Positions 27,118 through 35,051 of a DNA stretch of 63,222 nt are shown piece by piece (position 1 is the first letter of the stretch; each line of letters opens with the position of its first letter). The notes under the pieces are model-generated. The model did not search any database. It worked only from the letters and a program-made list of their open reading frames with translations, and was not told the DNA's origin. Source of the stretch: Nocardia salmonicida NBRC 13393 (GTDB taxonomy: Bacteria; Actinomycetota; Actinomycetes; Mycobacteriales; Mycobacteriaceae); NCBI RefSeq assembly GCF_001613085.1, contig NZ_BDBR01000053.1, forward strand, positions 1 through 63,222, given 5' to 3'. Position numbers and translations under genes: made by a program.

Positions 27118-27669
27118 GTGGGCGATGTGCAACCTTCTGAGGCCGGACTGGTGGTTCCCGATGATCTGAGCGGGATAACGGCTGAGCAGTATCGAGGCTC
27201 TATGCGGCACTATCCGGCCGGCGTCACGGTGGTGACGCTCGGAGCCGAGAGTGGACCGGTGGGTTTCACGGCCACCTCGTTCGCCTCGCTGTCACTGGAA
27301 CCGCCCCTGGTGTCGTTCAACATCGCGCACACCTCATCGAGCATCGACGCGTTGCGAGCCGCGGACTCGGTGGTGATCCATTTCCTCGGCGAACACCAAC
27401 AACACCTGGCCCACCGCTTCTCCCGCACCGCGGCCGACCGCTTCACCGACCGCGCCCTCTGGACCACCCTCGACACCGGCGAACCAGTCCTGCACGGCAC
27501 CCCCATCTGGCTGCGCACCACTCTGCACAAACTCATCGACCTGGGCGACCACACCCTCGCCGTCGGCCTGGTAACCCGAGTCCACGACCAAACCGAAGAG
27601 TCACCCTCAGCAGCACCGCTGCTGTACTACAACGGCAAATACCACCGCCCCACCCCACTCGACACCTGA
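27118..27669 (+). CDS. Flavin reductase family protein
   Basis: About 183 residues, FMN-binding split-barrel flavin reductase of the type that supplies reduced flavin to two-component monooxygenases. Motifs are MRHYPAGVTVVTLG, the flavin-binding GPVGFTATSFASLSLEPPLV, SSSIDALRAADS and the C-terminal LLYYNGKYHRP. The GTG at 27118 follows GGGGGC. A GTG at 27094 in frame would add eight residues. The partner oxygenase is not in the window. Confidence 0.88.
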   Translation: MGDVQPSEAGLVVPDDLSGITAEQYRGSMRHYPAGVTVVTLGAESGPVGFTATSFASLSLEPPLVSFNIAHTSSSIDALRAADSVVIHFLGEHQQHLAHRFSRTAADRFTDRALWTTLDTGEPVLHGTPIWLRTTLHKLIDLGDHTLAVGLVTRVHDQTEESPSAAPLLYYNGKYHRPTPLDT

Positions 27670-27711
27670 TCAGACCGTCTACCTCGGCCTGCGACAGCTA
27701 GTGTTGGTCCG

Positions 27712-28000
27712 GTGAGCGAGGCATACGACTGGTCGTGGTTGCGTGCCGGTGTTCCGGGCATCGACCTGGACACGTACTTGGCATGCCGGAAGACCTCTCT
27801 CGGGTGATACTGGATCGTCCGCATGGAGAACAACGTCGGCCGCGTCAAGTCCATCGAAATCCTCCGTCTCAACACCGCGGGCGTCTACCTACGTCTCCAC
27901 CGAGACCCGCTTCCGATCCCACAGCCCCACCGCGATCGCGATCACCGATCCGCTAGACGTCACCATCACCTGGGACGCCCTCGACGCGGATCTCGACTGA
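27712..28000 (+). pseudogene. Frameshifted remnant of a small protein gene
   Basis: A GTG start at 27712 encodes 31 residues (MSEAYDWSWLRAGVPGIDLD ...) and stops at 27805-27807. In the same frame, codons with strong GC third-position bias resume from 27823 (MENNVGRVKSIEILRLNTAG). From about 27885 the bias moves to the +1 frame, which encodes STETRFRSHSPTAIAITDPL and ends at the TGA 27998-28000. A coherent gene interrupted by one stop and one frameshift explains this best, although two small overlapping genes cannot be excluded. I do not recognise the family. Confidence 0.5.
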
Positions 28001-28129
28001 GACCTGATCGAAAACTTGTCTCCATGAGTGAGTTTCGGGTGACCGGCATCTTCCGGTCAGCCTCAGACCGGACCCGTTTGTCGTCGGCCACGCGATGACG
28101 TGATCCACTCGATAAATACCTGATGGGCC

Positions 28130-28672
28130 CTATTCGCAGGCCACACCATCGCCGTCTCGATCCAAGCCGGAGCGATAGCCGGGGTCACCCGTGTGGAGTG
28201 GGGCCGCGCCTGCGGCTTTGGCAGCAGCACAATTCTTGTAATAGGCGCTGGCAGGCGCGGGCGCTTCCGGCTCTGGCACCGCCGCGATTCGCGGCGCGGG
28301 GATCTCGACTGTTGTAGTCGGCGCGGGGACAACGACGGGCGGCGGAGGTGCCGCGACAGTCGTAGTCGGCACAGCAGGAGCCACTGGTCGATCAACCGTC
28401 GTGGTCGGCGCGAGTGTCAGCGCACTCGACGCGATGATGGTCGGCGCCGGGGTAGTTGTCAAAGCCTTTGTCGTCGTCGATGATTCGACAACCCGGGTGG
28501 TGGATGTGGGCGATGTCCGTGCGGTCGGTTCGCCGTCGTTGAGACCGGCGACCACCGAGAGACCTAGCACGCCGACAACTCCGATTCCCGCCACCAACGG
28601 CCAACGCCGCTTCTTCTCGGACTGCCTGGGCGGACGCGCCCACGGATCGGGCGGCTGAATCGGTCGAGTCAC
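28130..28672 (-). CDS. Membrane-anchored excalibur calcium-binding domain protein
   Basis: 180 residues. A short cytosolic N-terminus (MTRPIQPPDPWARPPRQSEKK) leads to one TM at about 24-45. A long Thr/Pro/Val-rich extracellular linker follows, and then a C-terminal excalibur domain (about 143-180). This has YYKNCAAAKAAG, the Ca-binding loop GLDRDGDGVACE and the usual two Cys. Such proteins are cell-surface components in actinobacteria and firmicutes, often with nuclease or wall-binding partners, but here the domain stands alone. The GTG at 28670-28672 is preceded by AAGGGGA 5 bases away. Confidence 0.9.
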   Translation of the reverse strand: MTRPIQPPDPWARPPRQSEKKRRWPLVAGIGVVGVLGLSVVAGLNDGEPTARTSPTSTTRVVESSTTTKALTTTPAPTIIASSALTLAPTTTVDRPVAPAVPTTTVAAPPPPVVVPAPTTTVEIPAPRIAAVPEPEAPAPASAYYKNCAAAKAAGAAPLHTGDPGYRSGLDRDGDGVACE

Positions 28673-28731
28673 TGTGTCCCCTTCGATTATCGGGCGATCT
28701 CGGGGGCTTCATCGCGACCGGTTCGGCATGC

Positions 28732-28748
28732 GTTACCCAGCTGGTAAC
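28732..28748. promoter_or_regulatory. Inverted repeat upstream of the excalibur gene
   Basis: GTTACC-CAGCT-GGTAAC, perfect 6-bp arms, about 60 bases upstream of the GTG start of the excalibur gene and 90 bases downstream of the aminotransferase stop. Position and size suit a dimeric repressor site. The regulator is unknown. Confidence 0.4.
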
Positions 28749-28837
28749 ACATCAAACCTGCGATTCTTCGGATGTATCGGCCGCCGAGAACAGCTCTCAG
28801 CGGCCGACATTCGGGGTGGCCTCGCCTTGCCTGCGAT

Positions 28838-30154
28838 TCAGCCGATCAGGCAGGGTGCCGCGCCTTCGGCGGAAGAGGCGGTGAGGGGGCGGGTTTCGGG
28901 GGTGGGGTTCCAGTGGCCGTCGGTGGCGGCGTAGGTCCAGGTGGGACCGTTGGTGACCAAGGTGGAGACCGCGCCGATCAGGCGGTCGACGTCGGCGGCG
29001 GTGGTTCCGAGGCCGATGCTGGCACGGAGGGCCGCGTCGAGGCCGAGGCTGGTGAGCAGCGGGTGGGCGCAGAAACGGCCGTCGCGCACCCCGATGGCGT
29101 GTTCGGCGGAGAGGTAGGCGGCGACCTTACCGGGGGCGTGGTCGGCGACGATGAAAGCGACGATGCCGACACAGTCGGGGCTGTCGGACCAGATGGTGAC
29201 CAGGTCGACGCCTGCGATCGCGGACAAACCGTCACGAAGACGGTCCGCCAGAAAGCGTTCGTGGGCAACGAGTTCGGTGGAGTCGATCGCGGCGAGTGCG
29301 TCGCAAGCGGCGGCGATAGCGGCCGCGCCCAACACATTCGGCGAACCGGCCTCGTGCCGCTGCGGCGCGCAAGCCCATTCGACCTCCGACACACCGACAT
29401 TGCGCACCGCACCGCCGCCCGCCAGGTAGGGCTCACCCTGGTCCAGCCAGTCGCGTCGGCCGACGAGCACGCCCGAACCGAACGGGGCGTACAGCTTGTG
29501 CCCGGAGAACGCGAGATAGTCGATCCCGCTCTCGCGCAAGGAGATCCGTCGATGCGGAGCCAGCTGCGCGGCATCGACGAGGATGCGCGCACCGCACAGG
29601 TGGGCGATGGTCGCGAGGCGCTCCAGCGGCAGTACCTCACCGGTGACATTGGATGCCCCGGTCACCGCGAGCAGCGCGGCGGGCTTGCTGCACAGCTCGG
29701 CGACGACTCGCTGAATCGTCTCCTCGACGGTGGCGGCGGCCCGTACCACCCGGCGACCGTGCGCGGTCCACGGCAGGAAGTTGGCGTGGTGCTCGATATC
29801 GAGCACCACGGTCTCCCCCGGCACGCATCCGGCCAGCAGGTTCAGCGAATCGGTGGTGTTGCGGGTGAACACGACGACCTGGTCGTCGTCGGCGTCGAGG
29901 AACCGGGCGACCGCGCCACGGGAAGCCTCGTAGCACTCGGTCGAGATCCGCGAGGCGTAGCCCGCACCCCGATGCACGCTGGCGTAGTACGGCAGCAACT
30001 GAGAAATCCGGTCGGTGACCTGCTTCAATGCCGGCGCACTCGCGGCGTAATCGAAGTTGGCGTAGGAGCTGGTGCCGCCTTGAACGAGCGGAACCTGCAG
30101 GTCGGCACCGGAAACGGCGGCGATGGCACAGGTGGGGTCGAGTACAGCAGTCAT
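28838..30154 (-). CDS. Class V PLP-dependent aminotransferase / cysteine desulfurase-like enzyme
   Basis: 438 residues, fold type I PLP enzyme of the SufS/Csd/class V group. Visible residues are the PLP-Lys in LAFSGHKLYAPFGSGVLVG (about residue 219), the Asp-Gln of ILVDAAQLAPHR, and the ring-stacking His of DIEHHANFLPW. The expected nucleophilic Cys loop of SufS is not clear, so it may be a desulfurase, a selenocysteine-lyase-like or an aminotransferase-like enzyme. The ATG at 30152-30154 follows a SAM-IV riboswitch, which ties the gene to sulfur amino acid metabolism. The frame remains open upstream only because it runs through the riboswitch. Confidence 0.88.
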   Translation of the reverse strand: MTAVLDPTCAIAAVSGADLQVPLVQGGTSSYANFDYAASAPALKQVTDRISQLLPYYASVHRGAGYASRISTECYEASRGAVARFLDADDDQVVVFTRNTTDSLNLLAGCVPGETVVLDIEHHANFLPWTAHGRRVVRAAATVEETIQRVVAELCSKPAALLAVTGASNVTGEVLPLERLATIAHLCGARILVDAAQLAPHRRISLRESGIDYLAFSGHKLYAPFGSGVLVGRRDWLDQGEPYLAGGGAVRNVGVSEVEWACAPQRHEAGSPNVLGAAAIAAACDALAAIDSTELVAHERFLADRLRDGLSAIAGVDLVTIWSDSPDCVGIVAFIVADHAPGKVAAYLSAEHAIGVRDGRFCAHPLLTSLGLDAALRASIGLGTTAADVDRLIGAVSTLVTNGPTWTYAATDGHWNPTPETRPLTASSAEGAAPCLIG

Positions 30155-30194
30155 GACGAAATCCCGTCGGCTCAGGGACCCGCTCCAAAGAGGT

Positions 30195-30309
30195 GGCCCG
30201 CGCTTGCCGCGCCCAATTCGGACGTCAGCCTGGTCGTCACCCGGAGCACCCCACCGCGGAGGAGGGTTGCCGACCAGCAAGCCGGGGCTGAACGCTGGTA
30301 CTCGTGACC
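30195..30309 (-). ncRNA. SAM-IV riboswitch
   Basis: Read on the minus strand, the element starts GGTCACGAGTACCAGCG and continues with CAGCCCCGGCTTGCTGG, GGCAACCCTCC, CGCGGTGGGGTGC and CCGGGTGACGACCAGG. It ends with the characteristic GCGGCAAGCGCGGGCC. Helix P1 (GGTC...GACC), the P2/P3 stems, the SAM-binding core and the 3' pseudoknot helix all match the SAM-IV consensus known from Actinomycetales. It lies about 40 bases before the aminotransferase ATG. The intervening GACGGGATTTCGTC can form a small hairpin over the ribosome-binding region, which suggests translational control (inference). Confidence 0.92.
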
Positions 30310-30548
30310 TGAAACGAGAGTGACAGACGACCGCCGGACCTGTCAACCACCTTTCGCCGACCGCGCTCCGAGTCGCCGCCGACCGCACACGACCTCGCCC
30401 GGTTCGACACGCCGACCCGGTCTCCGACGCGAATACGCGGGATTGCCCCCGAGTTGCCTGCTCACACCCAATTCTCAACCATCTACACACCCTATGATGG
30501 AGGAACCGAATGATTGGGCACCTCCACCATTTGCTAGAGTTCCCTCTC

Positions 30549-30983
30549 ATGTCCACGAACACGAACTCCGTCCGCGGCCTGCCGCGCTACCCGGTGTACG
30601 CGCTCGGACGGCTCACCAAGGCGCTGCACGCCGAGATCGACGTCCCGTTGCGCGATCACTGGGTGCTCACCTTCATCTCCGAGAACGCCGACCTGACGCA
30701 GAAGAAAGTGGGCGACGCGCTCGGTATCGACCGCAGTGAAGTCGTCCGCCTGATCGACGCGCTGGAACGCGCCGAACTGGTCGAACGCACCCGCGACGGC
30801 AAGGATCGCCGCAAATACCGGCTGCGGATCACCGAGGCGGGGCGCAAGCAATGCAAACGCACCGACAAGCTGATCGCCGAGGCCACCGCGCGCGTGCTGG
30901 GACGCCTGAACGAAGAAGAACAGCGGACGCTGCACCGGCTGGCGGTCACCGCCCTCGGCGAGATGCCGGAATCGCCGTCGTGA
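30549..30983 (+). CDS. MarR family transcriptional regulator
   Basis: 144 residues. HTH with LTQKKVGDALGIDRSEVVRL and wing RDGKDRRKYRLRITEAG, with N- and C-terminal dimer helices. The ATG at 30549 fits family length. It is divergent from the SAM-IV/aminotransferase unit, with about 240 bases between the riboswitch and its start. A 6-bp repeat TGGAGG...CCTCCA (about 30493-30525) just upstream might be its operator, but it is weak. The target is unknown; the NRPS-like gene 135 bases downstream on the same strand is one candidate. Confidence 0.92.
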   Translation: MSTNTNSVRGLPRYPVYALGRLTKALHAEIDVPLRDHWVLTFISENADLTQKKVGDALGIDRSEVVRLIDALERAELVERTRDGKDRRKYRLRITEAGRKQCKRTDKLIAEATARVLGRLNEEEQRTLHRLAVTALGEMPESPS

Positions 30984-31118
30984 ACAGCGCCGACGGCACG
31001 CGCTTCGCTGCCGTCCGGCAATACCCGCACCGAGTACCGTTGGCATCTGGTGACCATCCTGTTTGCCCTCCGGTAACCCGCTCATGAAACAACAGACACC
31101 ACCGATGGGGGTCAACCG

Positions 31119-34100
31119 ATGAGAGGTGGACTGAGCACGATGCTCGAGCCACACACTGAGGTAGCGGCGGTTCTTCGCGACCCGCTGCTGCGCGCCGATC
31201 TCGCCGCACCGCCGCGCACCCTGGTCGACATCCTGACCAGCACCGCCCTCGCACACCCTGACGCACCGGCCGTCGACGACGGCACCGTCGTGCTCAGCTA
31301 CATGGAACTGATCGCCGCGATCGAGGCCAGGATGGCCGAGCTCACCGAGGCGGGCGTGCGACCGGGCGACCGGGTGGGCGTACGGATGCCGTCGGGCACC
31401 GCCGCGCTCTACGTGACGATTCTGGCCGTGCTCTACTGCGGCGCCGCCTACGTTCCCGTCGACGCCGACGACCCGCAGGAGCGAGCCAAGCTCGTCTTCG
31501 GCGAGGCCAGGGTGAGCGCGATCGCCACCGGCGACGGCATCGAGTCGGCCACCACGGCTACGGGCGAACACGACTGGAACACCCTGCCCACCCCCGCCGA
31601 CGACGCGTGGATCATCTTCACCTCCGGCTCCACCGGCACCCCCAAGGGCGTGGCGGTCACCCATCGCAACGCCGCCGCCTTCGTCGACGCCGAAGCCCGC
31701 CTGTTCCTGCGGAAGGCCCCGATCGGTCCCGGTGACCGCGTGCTGGCCGGACTCTCGGTGGCCTTCGACGCCTCCTGCGAGGAAATGTGGCTGGCCTGGC
31801 GCAACGGCGCCTGCCTCGTCCCCGCCCCGCGCGACCTGGTGCGCACCGGCGCCGACCTCGGCCCGTGGTTGATGCGCCGCGAGATCAGCATCGTCTCCAC
31901 GGTGCCCACGCTGGCCGCGACCTGGCCCGCCGAAGCGCTGGAATCGGTGCGGCTGCTGATCTTCGGCGGCGAAGCGGTGCCCCCGGAACTTGCCGAACGG
32001 CTCGCCGGCGCCGACCGCGAAGTGTGGAACACCTACGGCCCCACCGAGGCAACCGTCGTCGCCTGCGCCGCGCTGCTCTCCGGCGAGATGCCCGTTCGCA
32101 TCGGCCTGCCCCTCGACGGCTGGGATCTGACCGTCGTCGACCCCCAGGGCAACCCGGTTGCCGAAGGCGAAACCGGCGAACTCGTGATCGGCGGCGTCGG
32201 CCTCGCCCGCTATCTCGATCCCGCCAAGGACGCCGAGAAATACGCCCCGCTGCCCTCACTCGGCTGGGAACGCGCTTATCGCAGTGGCGATTTGGTGCGT
32301 AACGACTACCGGGGCCTGATCTTCCTCGGCCGCGCCGACGACCAGATCAAGATCGGCGGGCGTCGCATCGAACTCGGCGAGCTCGACAATGCGCTACAGC
32401 ACCTGCCCGGTGTCAGCGGTGCCGCTGCCGCGATCCGAACCACCAAGGCGGGCAACAAGATCCTCGTCGGTTACCTCACTGGTCCTGGTCCCGACTTCGA
32501 CGTGAAGAAGGCCAGAGAGATTCTGGCCGAACAACTTCCGGCGCCGCTGGTGCCGCGCCTGGCGATCGTCGCCGATCTGCCTACGCGTACCTCCGGCAAG
32601 GTCGACCGCGACGCACTGCCGTGGCCGCTGCCGAGCACCGACGAACCCGCCGAGACCGGACTGTCGGGCACGGCGGCGTGGGTGGCCAGTCTGTGGGACG
32701 CGATCCTGGGCGCCGAACCCACCGACCTCGATGCGGAATTCTTCGATCTGGGCGGTGGTTCGCTTTCGGCGGCACAGCTCGTCGGCGCGTTGCGTGAGCG
32801 GTACCCGCACGTCACCGTCGCCGATCTCTACGACCACCCGCGCCTCGGCTCGCTGGTCGAGCTCCTCGACGGCAGCGCACCGGTCGCGGCCGTCGACGTG
32901 CGCGTCGTCGAACCGACCCCGCTGCGCGCGCAGATCACCCAGGTCCTGGCCACGATTCCGCTGACCACCCTCACCGGGTTGCAGTGGGTCACCTGGCTGA
33001 CCGTGGTCTCCGGCATCGCGGGCTGGTCGGGTTCGCTGCCGTGGCTGCCGCGCCTGTCGTGGTGGTGGATCCTGCTGGCGTTCGTACTGTTCATCTCGCC
33101 GATCGGCCGGATGACGATCTGCGTGGCCGGTGCGAGAATCCTGCTCGCCGGGCTGCGTCCCGGGTCCTACCCCCGCGGGTCGTCCGTGCACTTACGGCTG
33201 TGGGCCGCTGTCCGGCTGTCCGAAGCCAGTGGCGCCGAAAGTCTTTCCGGCGCACCGCTGATGGTCCCGTTCGCGCGGGCACTCGGCGCCAAGATCGGCA
33301 AGGGCGTCGACCTGCACAGCCTGCCCCCGGTCACCGGCATGCTCGAACTCGGCGACGGCGCCAGCGTGGAACCCGAAGTGGACCTGTCCGGCTACTGGGT
33401 CGACGGCGACATCGTGCACATCGGCGCCATCACCATCGGCGACGGCGCGGTGATCGGCGCCCGCTCGATCCTGTTGCCCGGCACCAAGATCGGCAAGAAG
33501 GCCGAGATCGCGCCCGGCTCCGCGGTATCGGGCAAGGTCAAGGGCGAACAGGAATGGGCAGGCTCACCCGCCACCAAGACCGGCAAGGCCCCGCGCCGCT
33601 GGCCCGACCACTCCCCCGAACGCGCCAGGCACTGGCTGGTCGTATTCGGTCTGTCGTCGATGGTGCTGGCCGCGATGCCCGTGTTCGGCCTCGCCGTCGG
33701 CGGCACCTTCATCGCCTGGTGGGTCCGCGAGGAGACCACCATCAGCGCCGCCGCCGTGGGCGGTTTTGCCATCCTGCCGCTCGCCACGCTACTCAGTCTC
33801 GGCGTCTACGCCGTGGCCACCGTGATCGCGGTGCGCCTGCTCAGCATCGGTTTGCGCGAGGGCTATCACCCCGTGCGCAGCCGCACCGGCTGGCAGGTGT
33901 GGGCCACCGAGCGTCTGCTCGACTCCGCCCGCACCTTCCTGTTCCCGCTCTACGCCAGCCTGCTCACTCCGGTCTGGCTGCGGTTGCTCGGCGCGAAGAT
34001 CGGCAAGAACGTCGAGGCGTCGACCGTGCTGATGCTGCCCAAGTTCACCGTGATCTCCGACGGCGCTTTTCTGGCCGACGACACCATGATCGGCAGCTAC

Positions 34101-35051
34101 GAACTCGGCGGCGGCTGGCTGCGCATCGGCGAATCCAAGGTCGGCAAGCGTGCCTTCCTCGGCAATTCGGGGATGACCGCGCCCGGTCGACGCGTGCCGA
34201 AGAACGGCCTCGTCGCGGTGCTCTCGGCCGCTCCGAACAAGGCGAAGGCGGGCTCGTCGTGGCTCGGTAGCCCGCCCGTGCGGTTGCGTCGCGCGACCGA
34301 GTCCAGCGACACCTCGCGCACCTTCGATCCGCCGCTGCGGTTGAAGCTGGCACGGGCCTTCGTGGAGACGTGCCGCTTGATCCCGGTGATGGTGACCTTC
34401 GCCATCGGTCTCGGGGTACTGCTCGTGCTCGCGTTGATCGCTCAGCACACCGATTACCTGGTCGCGGCTCTTGTCTCGGGCCTGGTCCTGATGGCCGCGG
34501 GCGCGCTGGCGGGAACCATCGCCGTGGCGGCGAAGTGGTTGATCGTCGGGCGAATTCGCGCGATCGAATACCCGCTGTGGAGCTCGTTCGTGTGGCGCAA
34601 CGAGGTCTCCGACGCCTTCGTCGAGACCGTCGCGGCGCCGTGGTTCGCGCGTGCCGCCACGGGTACTCCCGTCATGAATCTGTGGCTGCGCGGACTCGGT
34701 GCCAAGATCGGCCGCGGGGTATGGTGCGAGTCCTATTGGCTACCGGAGGCGGACCTGGTGACACTCGGTGACGGCGCGACCGTGGAGCGCGGCTGCGTGG
34801 TGCAAACGCACCTGTTCCACGACCGAATCATGTCCATGGACACGGTGACCCTCGAAGCGGGCGCCACCCTCGGACCGCACTGCGTCGCCCTGCCCGCCGC
34901 TCACATCGGCGCGGGCGCCACCATCGGACCGGCGTCGCTGGTGATGCGTGGCGATGTGGTTCCGCCCTCGACTCGCTGGTGGGGCAACCCCATCTCGCAC
35001 TGGACCGATCCTGCCGTGACGCGGGAGTCGAGGCAGCGCGGAGCCGCCTGA
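31119..35051 (+). CDS. Pls/PosA-type non-ribosomal peptide synthetase (A-PCP-membrane/LbH)
   Basis: 1310 residues. An adenylation domain spans about 30-500 (FTSGSTGTPKG near 167, NTYGPTEATV, RSGDLVRNDYRG-like A8, RTSGKVDRDALP). A carrier domain follows with LGGGSL and the phosphopantetheine Ser near 547. The rest has about six TM helices in three pairs (about 610-667, 840-910, 1087-1140), each followed by a left-handed beta-helix acetyltransferase-like block (about 717-814, 950-1044, 1190-1281). This is the architecture of the Streptomyces poly-epsilon-lysine synthetase Pls and yeast-cadaverine PosA relatives. Hand alignment to GrsA gives the ten-residue code D-A-E-S-I-G-T-V-V-K, which I recall as lysine-like. 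The ATG at 31119 follows GGGGG. It overlaps the next gene by TGATG. Confidence 0.93.
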   Translation: MRGGLSTMLEPHTEVAAVLRDPLLRADLAAPPRTLVDILTSTALAHPDAPAVDDGTVVLSYMELIAAIEARMAELTEAGVRPGDRVGVRMPSGTAALYVTILAVLYCGAAYVPVDADDPQERAKLVFGEARVSAIATGDGIESATTATGEHDWNTLPTPADDAWIIFTSGSTGTPKGVAVTHRNAAAFVDAEARLFLRKAPIGPGDRVLAGLSVAFDASCEEMWLAWRNGACLVPAPRDLVRTGADLGPWLMRREISIVSTVPTLAATWPAEALESVRLLIFGGEAVPPELAERLAGADREVWNTYGPTEATVVACAALLSGEMPVRIGLPLDGWDLTVVDPQGNPVAEGETGELVIGGVGLARYLDPAKDAEKYAPLPSLGWERAYRSGDLVRNDYRGLIFLGRADDQIKIGGRRIELGELDNALQHLPGVSGAAAAIRTTKAGNKILVGYLTGPGPDFDVKKAREILAEQLPAPLVPRLAIVADLPTRTSGKVDRDALPWPLPSTDEPAETGLSGTAAWVASLWDAILGAEPTDLDAEFFDLGGGSLSAAQLVGALRERYPHVTVADLYDHPRLGSLVELLDGSAPVAAVDVRVVEPTPLRAQITQVLATIPLTTLTGLQWVTWLTVVSGIAGWSGSLPWLPRLSWWWILLAFVLFISPIGRMTICVAGARILLAGLRPGSYPRGSSVHLRLWAAVRLSEASGAESLSGAPLMVPFARALGAKIGKGVDLHSLPPVTGMLELGDGASVEPEVDLSGYWVDGDIVHIGAITIGDGAVIGARSILLPGTKIGKKAEIAPGSAVSGKVKGEQEWAGSPATKTGKAPRRWPDHSPERARHWLVVFGLSSMVLAAMPVFGLAVGGTFIAWWVREETTISAAAVGGFAILPLATLLSLGVYAVATVIAVRLLSIGLREGYHPVRSRTGWQVWATERLLDSARTFLFPLYASLLTPVWLRLLGAKIGKNVEASTVLMLPKFTVISDGAFLADDTMIGSYELGGGWLRIGESKVGKRAFLGNSGMTAPGRRVPKNGLVAVLSAAPNKAKAGSSWLGSPPVRLRRATESSDTSRTFDPPLRLKLARAFVETCRLIPVMVTFAIGLGVLLVLALIAQHTDYLVAALVSGLVLMAAGALAGTIAVAAKWLIVGRIRAIEYPLWSSFVWRNEVSDAFVETVAAPWFARAATGTPVMNLWLRGLGAKIGRGVWCESYWLPEADLVTLGDGATVERGCVVQTHLFHDRIMSMDTVTLEAGATLGPHCVALPAAHIGAGATIGPASLVMRGDVVPPSTRWWGNPISHWTDPAVTRESRQRGAA

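Noticed and set aside
30493..30525. TGGAGG...CCTCCA repeat before the MarR gene at 30549
   Set aside because: Only six paired bases and one arm is also a Shine-Dalgarno-like sequence; too weak to list as an operator.
30320..30739. Plus-strand 139-codon frame across the riboswitch/MarR region
   Set aside because: It overlaps the MarR gene out of frame and lacks coding bias; the upstream section is the riboswitch promoter side.
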